A DNA stretch of 64,000 nt from Gilliamella sp. N-G2. GTDB lineage: Bacteria > Pseudomonadota > Gammaproteobacteria > Enterobacterales > Orbaceae. The notes below the pieces were generated by a model. That model had not been told where the DNA came from, did not search any database, and saw only the letters and a program-made list of their open reading frames with translations. Position 1 is the stretch's first letter; every line of letters starts with the position of its first letter. Both the position numbers and the translations under genes were made by a program. Positions 1 to 9,305 of this stretch are shown piece by piece. The stretch spans positions 153,704 through 217,703 of the forward strand of contig NZ_NAST01000001.1 in NCBI RefSeq assembly GCF_002142215.1, read 5' to 3'.

Positions 1-746
1 GATCTTTGACTGAAATTGTCTTTACATTAGGCGCTGGTGATGATGTTGTCGGCGTTGATAAAACCAGTAGTTACCCTGAAAAAGTTAAGCAATTGCCACA
101 AATTGGCTATTGGAAGTTGTTAAATATTGAGGGAGTATTATCACTTAAACCAACATTATTTATCACTTTAAATGATGTAGAACCTGATAATGTTATCCAA
201 AAAGTGTCTGAATCCAAAGTAGATGTATTAGCTTTACAACGTGTACCTGGTACTATTGAACTGTTATACGAAAATATCAATAAAATTGCCTCTAAATTGA
301 ATAAACAAAAAGAAGGTGAATTATTAATCAACAGAATTAAAACCAATCTTGCCGATATTCAAACTAAAATCGCAACACACCCGCAAAAAACTAAAGTTCT
401 ATCACTAATGAGTATGAGTGGCACCAATTCAGTAGCCGGCAAAAATACCACCATTGATGCATTAATTGCTATTGCAGGCGGTGAGAATCTAGCAAAACAT
501 AATAGTTTCAAAAGCTATACTGCTGAATCAATCATTGCTATTAACCCAGAAGTTATCATCCTAAATAAATATTCGATTGATCAACTTGGTGGATTAGACA
601 AAATTGCTACTATTCCGGGGATAACTGAAACGAGTGCATTTAAAAATAATCGTATCACTATTATTGATGATAGTTATTTATTTGGAATTGGTCCACGAGT
701 TGATGAAGCAGCAAAATTGCTATTCCAAAGCTTTTACCCTGAATAA
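1..746 (+). CDS. hmuT: Heme ABC transporter periplasmic binding protein, 5' truncated by window edge
   Basis: Periplasmic hemin-binding lipoprotein-type component that delivers heme to an HmuUV ABC permease. The frame is open to base 3 (SLTEIVFTLGAGD...), so the visible part lacks the signal peptide and first beta strand; the TTG at 6 is an internal leucine codon, not a start. HmuT-family hallmarks are the SLTEIV(F/Y)xLG entry, the VGVDxTSxYP segment, an LPQIGY stretch and a C-terminal half with GIGPR near the end. Complete relatives are about 270-300 aa. It lies 94 bp upstream of a TonB-dependent receptor on the same strand, which fits a heme-uptake cluster; hmuUV would lie elsewhere. Confidence 0.85.
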   Translation, partial: SLTEIVFTLGAGDDVVGVDKTSSYPEKVKQLPQIGYWKLLNIEGVLSLKPTLFITLNDVEPDNVIQKVSESKVDVLALQRVPGTIELLYENINKIASKLNKQKEGELLINRIKTNLADIQTKIATHPQKTKVLSLMSMSGTNSVAGKNTTIDALIAIAGGENLAKHNSFKSYTAESIIAINPEVIILNKYSIDQLGGLDKIATIPGITETSAFKNNRITIIDDSYLFGIGPRVDEAAKLLFQSFYPE

Positions 747-840
747 TGTAGTCAAATAATTTTAATAATATTTTTTATTAATTGAAGCAATAAATGCGTA
801 TATTTGTTATTAAGCATATTAAATATGAAAGGATTTAAAG

Positions 841-3141
841 GTGAATTTTAAAAAATTAAAAAAGACAAGCTCATTAGCAATAGGCTTAACATTAGCGTTA
901 CCCGCTCTCGCTACTGATAAGTATAATGATGAAAAAGACATTGATACTATTACCGTTACCGCTCATGAAGCAACGAAAAAACCCGGAACAAATACCGAAA
1001 TTTCAGAGCAAGATATTCGCCGTGATGGTGGGACTAATTTTGGAACCATTATGCGTTATCAACCACTAATATCAGCATCTGGTAGTATTTCCGGCTCAGG
1101 TAGTGGCAAAAGTAGTTGGGACCGTGGTGGATTTACCGGTTATAACATCCGTGGTTTAGATGCTAACCGTGTTTCAATCGATATCGATGGTATGCCATTA
1201 CCTATTGCCCAAGGTCGGGTTAATTCAGTAGGTCGAGCTGGATTTGGATCTTATGGTATTGGGCGAGATTATATTGATACTTATATGTACAATAAAGTTG
1301 ATATCCAATCAGGTGCAACTTCAGTAAGTAATGCTAACAATGCTTTAGGTGGTTCTGTTTCATTTCAAACTAAAACTGCAAGTTATTACCTATATCCCGG
1401 AAAAACTAGCTATTTCGGTTTTCAAAACAACTATGACAGTGCTGATAGAAGTTATCACCAAGGTTTAACGATGGCTGGTGGTGATGAGTATCTAAATGGT
1501 ATTTTGGTATTAAGTCGACGTGATGGTCAACAAACTCGTAATTATGGTGATTCAATCAATAGTTATCCAGAAAATTGGCACTCCAACTCGATTTTAGCTG
1601 GTTTTGGTTGGCAAATGACGGATGAACATTTAATCAACACCACAGTTGATTATAATAATAAAACCAAAAACTCTCATTATGATACTTGGGATAGATATGG
1701 TAAAAAGGTTGAATCATTTGATCATCAAAGAAGCAAAAACAATCGTTTCAATCTTGCAATTAAAGATCTATGGAAACCGACAAATATTAGTTGGATTGAT
1801 AGTTTAACTACACAATTGAATTATCAACGCACTAATGTCTATGACAATACCGACCTCCGTCACAAAACTAAAGGTGATTTTAATACCCAAACTAACTATA
1901 ACACTAAAGCCTATAACTTCATTACGACTTTAATCAAAAGTTATGATAACCAACGAATTAGTGCTGGTTTAAATGGTAAATGGAGTGAAGATGAATCACC
2001 ATTCTTCTCATCAGCTAAATCACCAAATGCTATAGTATTCCCTGATGGCGATTACAGTAAACCACAAGCCGATAGCCGTAGTTATCAACTTGGTGGTTTC
2101 TTTGAAGATCGGATCAGCTTTAATGTTAATGACAGTAATAATTTTTATTTAGTTCCAGGTGTCAGAGCGGTTTACCAAAATACTAAACCGCGTAACCTTG
2201 AAAATATGTCATTATCAAAAATAAGTAGTAGTCAATTAGGTAAACAATACAATGGTAATAGTGATTTTAAAGTATTACCTTCGATGGCATTTATGTATGA
2301 CATTACCCCTGATTTCACTGCCTATTTGCAATATAAGCGTGCAGCACAAATGCCAAATCAGAACCAACTTTATGGCTCTTATTTAGCGCATAGCAACATG
2401 TATGTATTAGTAGGCGATTCAAATCTTAAAACTGAAACCAGTGACAACTTTGAATTAGGTTTAAAAGGACAACCTGTATCGGGTGTGACACTTTCATCAT
2501 CAGCTTTTTATAATAAATATAAAAACTTTATAGCTTATACTCGCTATAAAAAAGACTTCGTTGGCATTGGTAACCGTATTGTTTATCAATCTGAAAACCG
2601 TGATAAGGCTTATATTTATGGTGCTGAACTAAGCAGTGAATTCAATATCGGAAAATGGATTGAACCGGTTAATGGTTTGAGCGCCAGATTCGCAATTGGT
2701 TATAACCAAGGCAAATCAAAATCGAGTTATTTAGGTGATAAATATATTGAGATGGATTCCATTGCACCAATGAAAAGCACTATCGGCTTAGCATGGGACG
2801 ATCCAAACAAGTTTTACGGTGTAGCGATTACTGCAACCTTCCAAAAAGGCAAAAAGGCCGAAGCAACATCTCGTGAAACTTATGGTAATGATGGTAAACC
2901 AATTGATAAATCTAAAGATGATTACTTTAGAATCGCTGGTCATGGTATTGTTGATTTAACTGGTTATATCAATATCACCAAAAATGTGAAGCTAAATGGT
3001 GGCATCTACAATCTTACTGATCAAAAATATTGGGATTATCTAAGTAATAATAAATTATATAGTACATCAGATCATAAATATCTAGATATGTTTACTGCTC
3101 CAGGCCGTACTTTCCAACTAGGTTTAGATATTGATTTCTAA
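841..3141 (+). CDS. TonB-dependent outer-membrane receptor, heme/hemoglobin family
   Basis: Outer-membrane 22-strand beta-barrel with an N-terminal plug, importing heme or a heme-protein ligand with TonB energy. The GTG start is chosen because AAAGGA lies 7-8 nt upstream and the first 25 residues form a signal peptide (KKLKK, hydrophobic core, cleavage about ALA-TDK). A TonB-box-like DTITVTA follows at about residues 35-41. The plug has the NIRGLDANRVSIDIDG segment and the barrel ends in phenylalanine (QLGLDIDF), as outer-membrane proteins do. The 766-aa length is normal. The FRAP/NPNL motifs of classical heme receptors are degenerate (KRAAQMPNQNQLY, VGDSNLKTE), so the ligand is inferred mainly from the hmuT neighbour. 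Confidence 0.8.
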   Translation: MNFKKLKKTSSLAIGLTLALPALATDKYNDEKDIDTITVTAHEATKKPGTNTEISEQDIRRDGGTNFGTIMRYQPLISASGSISGSGSGKSSWDRGGFTGYNIRGLDANRVSIDIDGMPLPIAQGRVNSVGRAGFGSYGIGRDYIDTYMYNKVDIQSGATSVSNANNALGGSVSFQTKTASYYLYPGKTSYFGFQNNYDSADRSYHQGLTMAGGDEYLNGILVLSRRDGQQTRNYGDSINSYPENWHSNSILAGFGWQMTDEHLINTTVDYNNKTKNSHYDTWDRYGKKVESFDHQRSKNNRFNLAIKDLWKPTNISWIDSLTTQLNYQRTNVYDNTDLRHKTKGDFNTQTNYNTKAYNFITTLIKSYDNQRISAGLNGKWSEDESPFFSSAKSPNAIVFPDGDYSKPQADSRSYQLGGFFEDRISFNVNDSNNFYLVPGVRAVYQNTKPRNLENMSLSKISSSQLGKQYNGNSDFKVLPSMAFMYDITPDFTAYLQYKRAAQMPNQNQLYGSYLAHSNMYVLVGDSNLKTETSDNFELGLKGQPVSGVTLSSSAFYNKYKNFIAYTRYKKDFVGIGNRIVYQSENRDKAYIYGAELSSEFNIGKWIEPVNGLSARFAIGYNQGKSKSSYLGDKYIEMDSIAPMKSTIGLAWDDPNKFYGVAITATFQKGKKAEATSRETYGNDGKPIDKSKDDYFRIAGHGIVDLTGYINITKNVKLNGGIYNLTDQKYWDYLSNNKLYSTSDHKYLDMFTAPGRTFQLGLDIDF

Positions 3142-3162
3142 AATCAAATAATCACAGAATAA

Positions 3163-3192
3163 AAAATAACCCGCTTTTGCGGGTTATTTTAT
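3163..3192 (+). terminator. Rho-independent terminator after the TonB receptor
   Basis: A 10-bp stem AATAACCCGC / GCGGGTTATT (3165-3174 with 3179-3188) and a TTTT loop are followed by a T-rich tail. It lies 22 bp past the receptor stop codon. Confidence 0.85.
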
Positions 3193-3275
3193 TAGCATAA
3201 CAGATATGACTATTGATTAATTTTTTCAACAAAAAACCATTTAATTATTATAATGTTGGTTATGTTACGCTCTTT

Positions 3276-3485
3276 TTAACCAACTGAAAACCTAGGTGCA
3301 AAAATAAAGAAGAGAAACATGAAGAGATAACAACATATAGGAACAATTATAAAAAATATCCCAGTAATTCTTAAAAATTTATGAGATGAGAATAAAAGCA
3401 ATATACCAACCACTAAAACAGCAAAATAAACCCACCAATAAATAATCAAAGTAAGTAAAAACACTCCCCAACCATTTAACACCAT
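3276..3485 (-). CDS. Small three-helix membrane protein, unknown
   Basis: 69-aa very hydrophobic protein with about three predicted transmembrane segments (residues 6-30, 37-52 and 48-66, the last two closely spaced) and almost no charged residues. AAAGGA lies 7 nt before the ATG, which supports translation. I do not recognise a family. It stands alone between the receptor and the pentapeptide gene on the opposite strand. Function unknown; it could be a small inner-membrane accessory protein. Confidence 0.5.
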   Translation of the reverse strand: MVLNGWGVFLLTLIIYWWVYFAVLVVGILLLFSSHKFLRITGIFFIIVPICCYLFMFLFFIFAPRFSVG

Positions 3486-3786
3486 ATTTAATTCCTTTTA
3501 AATTATTTTATAGCTGTATGTCATAGATTCTATCATTATTTGAAAAATTTAAAAGCATGTGAAAAATAGAAATCATTAATTAGTCACTATAAAACGAATC
3601 TAACGCTATAATTGTGTTAATAATAACCAAGCTACAATGTGAATATCAAAGCAAGAATAATAAGCAGTTAGGTGCAAAATATTTAGAGCTTTTAATTAAG
3701 ATATAAAACAGCATGAATGTTAAAAAAATCACATTTATAATTTTATCATTGAATTAACTAATGAATAACTAAAACGTGGTGAATTG

Positions 3787-4500
3787 ATGAACAGTAATGA
3801 AATGAATGAAATATTGGAAAAACATGAAATTTGGATCTTTTCTCGTGGCAAAAATGGAGAGAAAGCAGACCTGAGAAATGCCAAATTGGAAGATGCAGAG
3901 CTAAGTGGTGTCAACCTTAGAAGTGCCAACCTTAGAGGTGCAGACTTAGGTGGTGTTGACCTTAGAGGTGCTGACCTAAATGATGCCGATCTAAGAGGAG
4001 CAAACCTTAGAGGCTCGAATCTTAGAGGTGCAGATCTGAGAGGTGCCAACCTTAGAGGAGCAGACCTAAGAGAAGCTAACTTGAGAGGTACAGATCTGAA
4101 AAGTGCATCTCTGAAAGGAGCCGATCTGAAAGGTTCAGATTTGAAAGGAGCAGATCTGGATTATACAGACCTGAGTAGTGCAGACCTAAGTAATGCAGAC
4201 TTGAGAGGTGTTGATCTGAATAATGCAGATCTACAAGATATTAACCTGACTAGTACTGATTTACCTGAATCAACTTTCATTATATTTGGTGAAAAATATT
4301 TTATTTCAATATGTGGTGATTATGTCAGAGTAGGTTGTGAGGTTCATTCAGCTAGTGAATGGCGTCAATTTAGCAAACAAAACATTATTGATATGGGCGA
4401 TGACTGGCTTAAATTTTACTCTCGCCTATTAGATATTATTGATTTTTATTGTGGTAAAGGTGAGCGCCCAGAATGGTTAAAGGAGGAAAACAATGATTAG
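3787..4500 (+). CDS. Pentapeptide-repeat protein
   Basis: About 237 aa. Residues from about 28 to 162 are 27 consecutive pentapeptides of the A(D/N)LxG type, expected to fold as a right-handed quadrilateral beta-helix. A preceding helix (ILEKHEIWIF) and a non-repeat C-terminal region of about 75 aa flank the helix. Some repeat proteins of this class mimic DNA and protect gyrase (Qnr, MfpA), but many have unknown roles, and I see no Qnr-type loops. The ATG at 3787 is preferred over the TTG at 3784; the ribosome site (GGTG) is weak. The gene overlaps the start of the next, frameshifted ORF, which has a strong Shine-Dalgarno inside this gene's 3' end, so the two were probably translationally coupled. 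Confidence 0.8.
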   Translation: MNSNEMNEILEKHEIWIFSRGKNGEKADLRNAKLEDAELSGVNLRSANLRGADLGGVDLRGADLNDADLRGANLRGSNLRGADLRGANLRGADLREANLRGTDLKSASLKGADLKGSDLKGADLDYTDLSSADLSNADLRGVDLNNADLQDINLTSTDLPESTFIIFGEKYFISICGDYVRVGCEVHSASEWRQFSKQNIIDMGDDWLKFYSRLLDIIDFYCGKGERPEWLKEENND

Positions 4501-4685
4501 TAAAAAGATCATGGAGCTCAATATTCCTAGATTATGAATACCGCATAAACTCAAAACCAACACTGTTATCTGTTTCTAGCGAGTTGTGGCGAAGAATAGA
4601 TAAAAAACGGCAATTTATTGCTATGGATGAAAGTAAAGGTATATATTTTTATGATATTAAATCCACCAAATGCAATTACTGTTGA
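4493..4685 (+). pseudogene. Frameshifted partner gene of the pentapeptide protein
   Basis: AGGAGG (4481-4486) precedes an ATG at 4493, but the frame stops after 13 codons at a TGA. Shifting one frame restores an open protein-like reading (LDYEYRINSKPTLL, then SSELWRRIDKKRQF) through to 4685. The strong initiation signal and continuous coding on both sides of one indel indicate a recently broken gene. The product family is not recognised. Confidence 0.5.
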
Positions 4686-4969
4686 CTATCCTCTTCTCGT
4701 ACTTTGAGAGTTGCGCACTCAATATAAACACAAACGGCGTGGGCAGTTATCATTAACAGAACGACCAAAGGTCGTATAGACTAACAACATACCGATTGAC
4801 TATACTGGTCGTAATGTTAGACAAACCGATTAAATGGCAATCAATTATGAGTTAACGAAGGGAAACAAGTTTACGCCCTTTTTTGTATCTTTTTAACAAT
4901 GTTCAACGCTTTATTTATGCTGTTTAAGTGAATGATTGAAGTAGCTATAGATTAAAAGGAATAATAAAA
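4686..4969. promoter_or_regulatory. Non-coding gap with operator-like inverted repeats
   Basis: No gene is supported here. The perfect palindrome ACGACC-AAA-GGTCGT lies at 4761-4775. A second TGGTCGT and inverted CTAACA / TGTTAG copies follow within 70 bp. Given the phage gene remnant just downstream, these may be old phage operator sites. This is inference. Confidence 0.3.
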
Positions 4970-5410
4970 ATGACAAATTTTATCGAAATTAAAAGTTTAG
5001 TACCAGTGGATTATTCTAACCGTGAAGCATTTTTTTAAAGAAAATAACGATGTGTAACTACTTATTGACGCAATAGTAAAATACTATTCATCAGTTACAA
5101 TTGAAGACGTAGATAGCAAAACAATTGCGGGCAAACAAGTATTATAAAATAGCTGCGGAATTAAATAAAAAATTGACGAGATCGATGACGCTAGCAAGGA
5201 GTTGGTGTCAATATTAAAATCCAAACCAAACAAAATTGATGCTACACGAAGAAAAATAAATTATGCACTTGGAGCATTCTATAACGAAATAAGAAAACCT
5301 GTCGTTGAGTATAAGGTTGAGAAGGATCAAATTAAAGCAGTGGAAGATTCTAAAATCAAGGATCAATGTAGAGCTGAAAGAGTAACAGGCTCAGCGATTC
5401 GTCTTTATAA
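4970..5410 (+). pseudogene. Decayed phage DUF1351-like gene
   Basis: AAAAGGA precedes the ATG at 4970, but the frame hits a stop after 22 codons in a T7 run. Correcting one base and reading through later lesions gives a coherent protein: KSLVPVDYSNREAFF, then LLIDAIVKYYSSVTIEDVD, then SKELVSILKSKPNKIDATRR, then FYNEIRKPVVEYKVEKDQIK. This pattern (kinase-like name aside, a coiled-coil protein next to phage recombination genes) resembles DUF1351-type phage early proteins. There are at least three lesions. The remnant runs directly into the 3' end of a tRNA-Arg gene on the other strand, as expected for the scar of a prophage once integrated there. Confidence 0.5.
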
Positions 5411-5487
5411 TGGCGTCCCCTACAGGATTCGAACCTGTGACCTACGGCTTAGAAGGCCGTTGCTCTATCCAGCTGAGCTAAGGAGAC
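5411..5487 (-). tRNA. argU: tRNA-Arg (anticodon UCU)
   Basis: 77 nt including an encoded CCA. The acceptor stem pairs GTCTCCT with AGGGGAC, with one T-G wobble. The D-arm has AGCTCAGCTGGATAGAGC, the anticodon arm is ACGGC-CTTCTAA-GCCGT (loop anticodon TCT) and the T-arm contains GGTTCGAATCC. It reads AGA codons and corresponds to E. coli argU, a known integration site of lambdoid phage DLP12. A phage gene remnant abuts its 3' end. Confidence 0.95.
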
Positions 5488-5518
5488 ATTAAGTAGCAGA
5501 ATTAATATATCGCAGAGT

Positions 5519-5546
5519 ATTATATAAAGCTATTTTGATCCGTCAA
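5519..5546 (-). promoter_or_regulatory. Promoter of tRNA-Arg
   Basis: On the minus strand, TTGACG (5541-5546) and a consensus TATAAT (5519-5524) are separated by 16 bp, about 32 bp upstream of the mature tRNA 5' end. The remaining gap up to rep (5547-5792) is AT-rich and I see nothing else in it. Confidence 0.75.
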
Positions 5547-5792
5547 TGCTTTTTAATCGATTATTAGGTTATATAGTCAAAATATCATCAATTTAATGAC
5601 ATAATCGATATATTGAAAATTTTTCTAATTAAAATCGGGTATTTTGTTAAAAATAAATAAAAATTTATTTATTGTTAAGCCTAAAAAACCCCTTTCCTAA
5701 ACTTTTTATATCATTGATAATTTAGTCAGATTTAATTATAAATCATGATAGCAGTTTGATGGCTGTCTTATCTCAATTGAAATATTATTCTT

Positions 5793-7808
5793 TTATTTAG
5801 CATTGGCTATTTGTGCTTTTAGCATAGCTAAACGACTTTGCCCTTGTTGCATCTTTTTCTCGGGTGATAATTCATGACGCTGATCTTGCCATGCTAAATC
5901 GTCTTGAGGAAGTTCAAGTAAAAAACGGCTAGGTTCTACATAAACTGTTTCACCAAATTGTTTTCTCTGTCGACTAAATGAAAAGGTTAATTCCCGTTGT
6001 GCTCGAGTTATGCCAACATAAGCAAGTCGTCGTTCTTCTTCAATATTGTCTTCATCTATACTGGTTTGATGTGGCAATAATCCTTCTGACATGCCAATTA
6101 AATATACATAAGGAAACTCAAGCCCTTTAGAAGCATGTAATGTCATTAATTGTACTTGATCCAGTTCTCCTTCTGTTTCATTACGCTCTAACATATCACG
6201 CAAGGTAAATCTCGCTACAGCCTGCTCTAAAGTTAATCCTTCATCGATATCATCACCTTGTAACATATCATTTAACCAGCTTACCAACTGTTCTACATTA
6301 CGCATGCGCATTTGCCCAGCCGTCGGCGAAGATGAGGTTTCATAGATCCAACTTTCATAATGAATATCATGTAAGAGTTCATGAATGGCAGCCATCGGCT
6401 CTATATGTGATTTTTCAATCAAAGAATCAAACCAGTGAATAAAGCTATGCAATGTTTCTAAACGTTTACCGGAGAGTAATTCCGTTAATCCCATATCATG
6501 GCTTGCATGATATAGGCTCACTCCACGCTGATTGGCCCATTCACCTAATTTTTGGATAGTTGCAGGTCCAATTTCACGTTTTGGGGTATTAATAATCCGA
6601 ATAAATGCATTATCATCGTCAGGATTGGTTAATAAACGAAGATAGGCCATTAAATCTTTGATTTCAATTCGAGCAAAAAAAGATGTACCGCCTGAAATTC
6701 GATAAGGAATTCTATATTGCATTAGCATTTTTTCAATTAAACGAGATTGATGGTTACCTCGATACAAAATGGCATATTGACCATATTGGCTATTATTGGC
6801 AAATCGATGTCCAATTAAGTCGTTAACCACTTTTTCAGCTTCATGTTCTTCATTATCGGCTGAAATGACTTTTAGATGTTCTCCATAACCGAGTTCGGAA
6901 AATAATTTCTTTTCAAAAATGTGAGGGTTATTTTCAATTAAAATATTGGCAACTTTTAATATTCTTCCTGATGATCGGTAATTTTGTTCTAACTTAATCA
7001 CTTCTAGTTGAGGATAGTCCTGCTTGAGTAAAACTAGATTTTTCGGACGAGCACCACGCCATGAATAAATTGATTGATCATCATCGCCGACAACTGTAAA
7101 TTTAGCTCGGCTACCTACCAATAATTTAATAAATTCATATTGGCTGGTATTGGTATCTTGATATTCATCGATTAATAGATAACGAATACGGTTTTGCCAT
7201 TTTTCTCTGACTTTTTCATTGGCTTTTAATAGCAATGTCGGTAATAAAATAAGATCATCAAAATCTAATATGCTACATGCTTTAAGTTGTTTTTCGTAAA
7301 GTTGATAGCAGTGGGCAAATAATTTTTCTTTATTGGTTTGTGCTCGAGCCATCGCTATAGTTGAATCGATAATATCATTCTTCCAATTTGAGATGGTAGA
7401 GCGTAATTGGTTAATAAGATCTTTGTCACCTTCAAACCATTGTTGAGTGAGCTCCTTAAGCAGAGCAAATTGATCATGATCATCAAATAATGAAAAATTA
7501 GATTTTATTCCCAGATGTTTATATTCGCGGCGAACAATATCTAAACCTAACGTATGAAAAGTGGAAATTTTAAGCCCTCTGGCCTCTTGTTTGCTTAATG
7601 AGTGGGCAATACGTTCTTTCATTTCTCGCGCAGCTTTATTAGTAAAAGTCACAGCAACAATGTGTCGAGGTAAATACTCCTTAACTCGAATGAGGTAAGC
7701 AATTTTATTAATGATTACCCGAGTTTTGCCTGAACCCGCACCAGCCAATACCAGGCAAGGCCCCGAGACATACTCCACTGCTTGTTGTTGGCTTGAATTT
7801 AAACGCAC
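5793..7808 (-). CDS. rep: ATP-dependent DNA helicase Rep
   Basis: Superfamily 1A 3'-5' DNA helicase that clears proteins ahead of the replication fork and helps restart stalled forks. 671 aa, against 673 for E. coli Rep, and colinear with it. Walker A GAGSGKT is at residues 23-29, followed by [13 protein letters not shown] (motif Ia), [10 protein letters not shown] (motif II), [15 protein letters not shown] (motif III), QNYRS (motif IV), [12 protein letters not shown] (motif V) and [13 protein letters not shown] (motif VI). The start codon is GTG, with AGGG upstream. It is monocistronic here, with its promoter in the 7809-7905 gap shared with the end of dusA. Confidence 0.97.
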   Translation of the reverse strand: MRLNSSQQQAVEYVSGPCLVLAGAGSGKTRVIINKIAYLIRVKEYLPRHIVAVTFTNKAAREMKERIAHSLSKQEARGLKISTFHTLGLDIVRREYKHLGIKSNFSLFDDHDQFALLKELTQQWFEGDKDLINQLRSTISNWKNDIIDSTIAMARAQTNKEKLFAHCYQLYEKQLKACSILDFDDLILLPTLLLKANEKVREKWQNRIRYLLIDEYQDTNTSQYEFIKLLVGSRAKFTVVGDDDQSIYSWRGARPKNLVLLKQDYPQLEVIKLEQNYRSSGRILKVANILIENNPHIFEKKLFSELGYGEHLKVISADNEEHEAEKVVNDLIGHRFANNSQYGQYAILYRGNHQSRLIEKMLMQYRIPYRISGGTSFFARIEIKDLMAYLRLLTNPDDDNAFIRIINTPKREIGPATIQKLGEWANQRGVSLYHASHDMGLTELLSGKRLETLHSFIHWFDSLIEKSHIEPMAAIHELLHDIHYESWIYETSSSPTAGQMRMRNVEQLVSWLNDMLQGDDIDEGLTLEQAVARFTLRDMLERNETEGELDQVQLMTLHASKGLEFPYVYLIGMSEGLLPHQTSIDEDNIEEERRLAYVGITRAQRELTFSFSRQRKQFGETVYVEPSRFLLELPQDDLAWQDQRHELSPEKKMQQGQSRLAMLKAQIANAK

Positions 7809-7905
7809 AGAAAATGAACCCTAAGTAAAATTGTTCGCTAGTATATACTGATTTATCCATCATGTTCAATCAGAGGTAGTAGCATTAAAAATAAAAACTT
7901 GAGCT

Positions 7906-8868
7906 CTATTGAATGAAAGTCAACGCTTGTTCAACAACTTCAATTCCTGCCCCTGACTTATGTGCATTTTCACTAAGGTAACGTCGCCACTGTTTTGCCC
8001 CTTTTCTACCATTAAAGATACCTAGGGTATGTCGCATAATATGATTAAGCTGTCCGCCTTGACTAAGTTGCGTTTCGATATAAGGATAAAGTGCTTGTAT
8101 TGCCGCAATCGGATCAATAATTGGCGTATCATCGCCAAAGATTTGCTGATCAATCTGGGTTAAGAGCATCGGATTTTGGTAAGCTTCTCGCCCTACCATC
8201 ACACCATCAACATAATTTAAATGCTGTTTAATCTCTTCAATGGTTTTAATGCCACCATTTATGGCAATAGTTAACTGCGGATAATCACGCTTTAGTTGAT
8301 AAACTCGTTCATAATCAAGAGGAGGCACTTCTCGATTCTCTTTAGGGCTGAGTCCTGAAAGCCATGCTTTGCGAGCATGCACAATAAATGTTGTGGTATA
8401 TGGCATGACTTTTTCAATAAATTCACATAAAAATGCATAACTATCTTGGTTATCAATACCAATGCGTGTTTTTACCGTCACAGGTATATTGACCTCTTGT
8501 TGCATAGCTGCAACACAATTTGCCACTAAATCAGTTTTAGCCATTAAACAAGCACCAAACATACCATTTTGAACACGATCCGATGGACACCCCACATTAA
8601 GATTAATCTCAGCATATCCTCGTTGCTCAGCTAAATTTGCACATTTAGCCAATGCAATGGGATCACTGCCACCTAATTGTAAACTCACCGGCTGTTCCTG
8701 ACTATTAAAAGCAAGATAATCGCCTTTACCATACAAAATTGCGCCGGTAGTGACCATTTCGGTATAGAGTAAGGTTTGTTTGGTCAATATACGATGAAAA
8801 TAACGACAATGTTTATCAGTCCAATCGAGCATGGGAGCTATTGAAAACTTATTTAAAATTGAATTCAT
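7906..8868 (-). CDS. dusA: tRNA-dihydrouridine(20/20a) synthase DusA
   Basis: FMN enzyme that reduces U20/U20a in the tRNA D-loop using NADPH. TIM-barrel Dus fold: [10 protein letters not shown] at the N terminus, [19 protein letters not shown] with the catalytic Cys, [23 protein letters not shown] and [11 protein letters not shown] for FMN phosphate binding. I start at the ATG encoding [13 protein letters not shown]. The frame continues 20 codons upstream to a TTG at 8928, but that extension is not conserved in the family and neither start has a strong Shine-Dalgarno. About 320 aa, typical for DusA. Confidence 0.93.
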   Translation of the reverse strand: MNSILNKFSIAPMLDWTDKHCRYFHRILTKQTLLYTEMVTTGAILYGKGDYLAFNSQEQPVSLQLGGSDPIALAKCANLAEQRGYAEINLNVGCPSDRVQNGMFGACLMAKTDLVANCVAAMQQEVNIPVTVKTRIGIDNQDSYAFLCEFIEKVMPYTTTFIVHARKAWLSGLSPKENREVPPLDYERVYQLKRDYPQLTIAINGGIKTIEEIKQHLNYVDGVMVGREAYQNPMLLTQIDQQIFGDDTPIIDPIAAIQALYPYIETQLSQGGQLNHIMRHTLGIFNGRKGAKQWRRYLSENAHKSGAGIEVVEQALTFIQ

Positions 8869-9000
8869 TGAAATACCAGTATCTAAAAGGTTCTTTGATT
8901 TTATTGGAATACTATTTTGCTTTATCAATAAGTTACGCTATAGCCTAAACGCAAGCAAAAAATTATAAATTATTATACCATAGAGGTTAGAGTAGGTGCA

Positions 9001-9011
9001 GATAGGCAACT
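9001..9011. repeat. 11-bp inverted repeat flanking the metallo-hydrolase segment (left copy)
   Basis: GATAGGCAACT at 9001-9011 recurs in inverted orientation (AGTTGCCTATC) at 10850-10860. The left copy also sits inside a small GTGCA/TGCAC palindrome (8996-9017). The two copies bracket the low-GC segment holding the two broken genes. They could be ends of an inserted segment or chance. Confidence 0.3.
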
Positions 9012-9093
9012 ATGCACATTAAATTGCTTAAATAAGTCATGTGTTAAGTTTCCTCAATCTCCTTATATATATTGAATACGAAAGATTAGATTA

Positions 9094-9231
9094 ATGAAAA
9101 TTAGTATTAATGAACTACATGTTGCTGTAACTAGTTTACAAGATAAACTACGTCAAAAATGGATAGATTATCAATAATATTTTCGAGGAAAATCTCAACA
9201 TAATTGGCTTCATAGTGAAGCATATATTTAG
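9094..9231 (+). pseudogene. Broken small ORF, unknown
   Basis: An ATG opens MKISINELHVAVTSLQDKL and meets an in-frame TAA after 27 codons. The same frame then continues as YFRGKSQHNWLHSEAYI to a second stop at 9231. Protein-like composition on both sides of the stop suggests a decayed gene fragment. Family not recognised. The rest of the gap 8869-9305 holds nothing else clear. Confidence 0.35.
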
Positions 9232-9305
9232 ATAATTGAAGATTCCATTATTTGAAAGTAATTAAAATAAATATCGTCGCTTAATAAATAGATAACGCTA
9301 TCCAT

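Noticed and set aside
3735..4049. Minus-strand ORF with repeating SAPLRSAPLRF-type sequence
   Set aside because: It is the antisense shadow of the pentapeptide repeat DNA; no ribosome site.
5202..5492. A 96-aa gene reading into tRNA-Arg
   Set aside because: Its last 27 codons are the antisense of the tRNA, and its start is inside a decayed phage frame that begins at 4970.
8869..8928. Longer DusA start at a TTG
   Set aside because: The extra 20 residues are not part of the family and no Shine-Dalgarno precedes the TTG.
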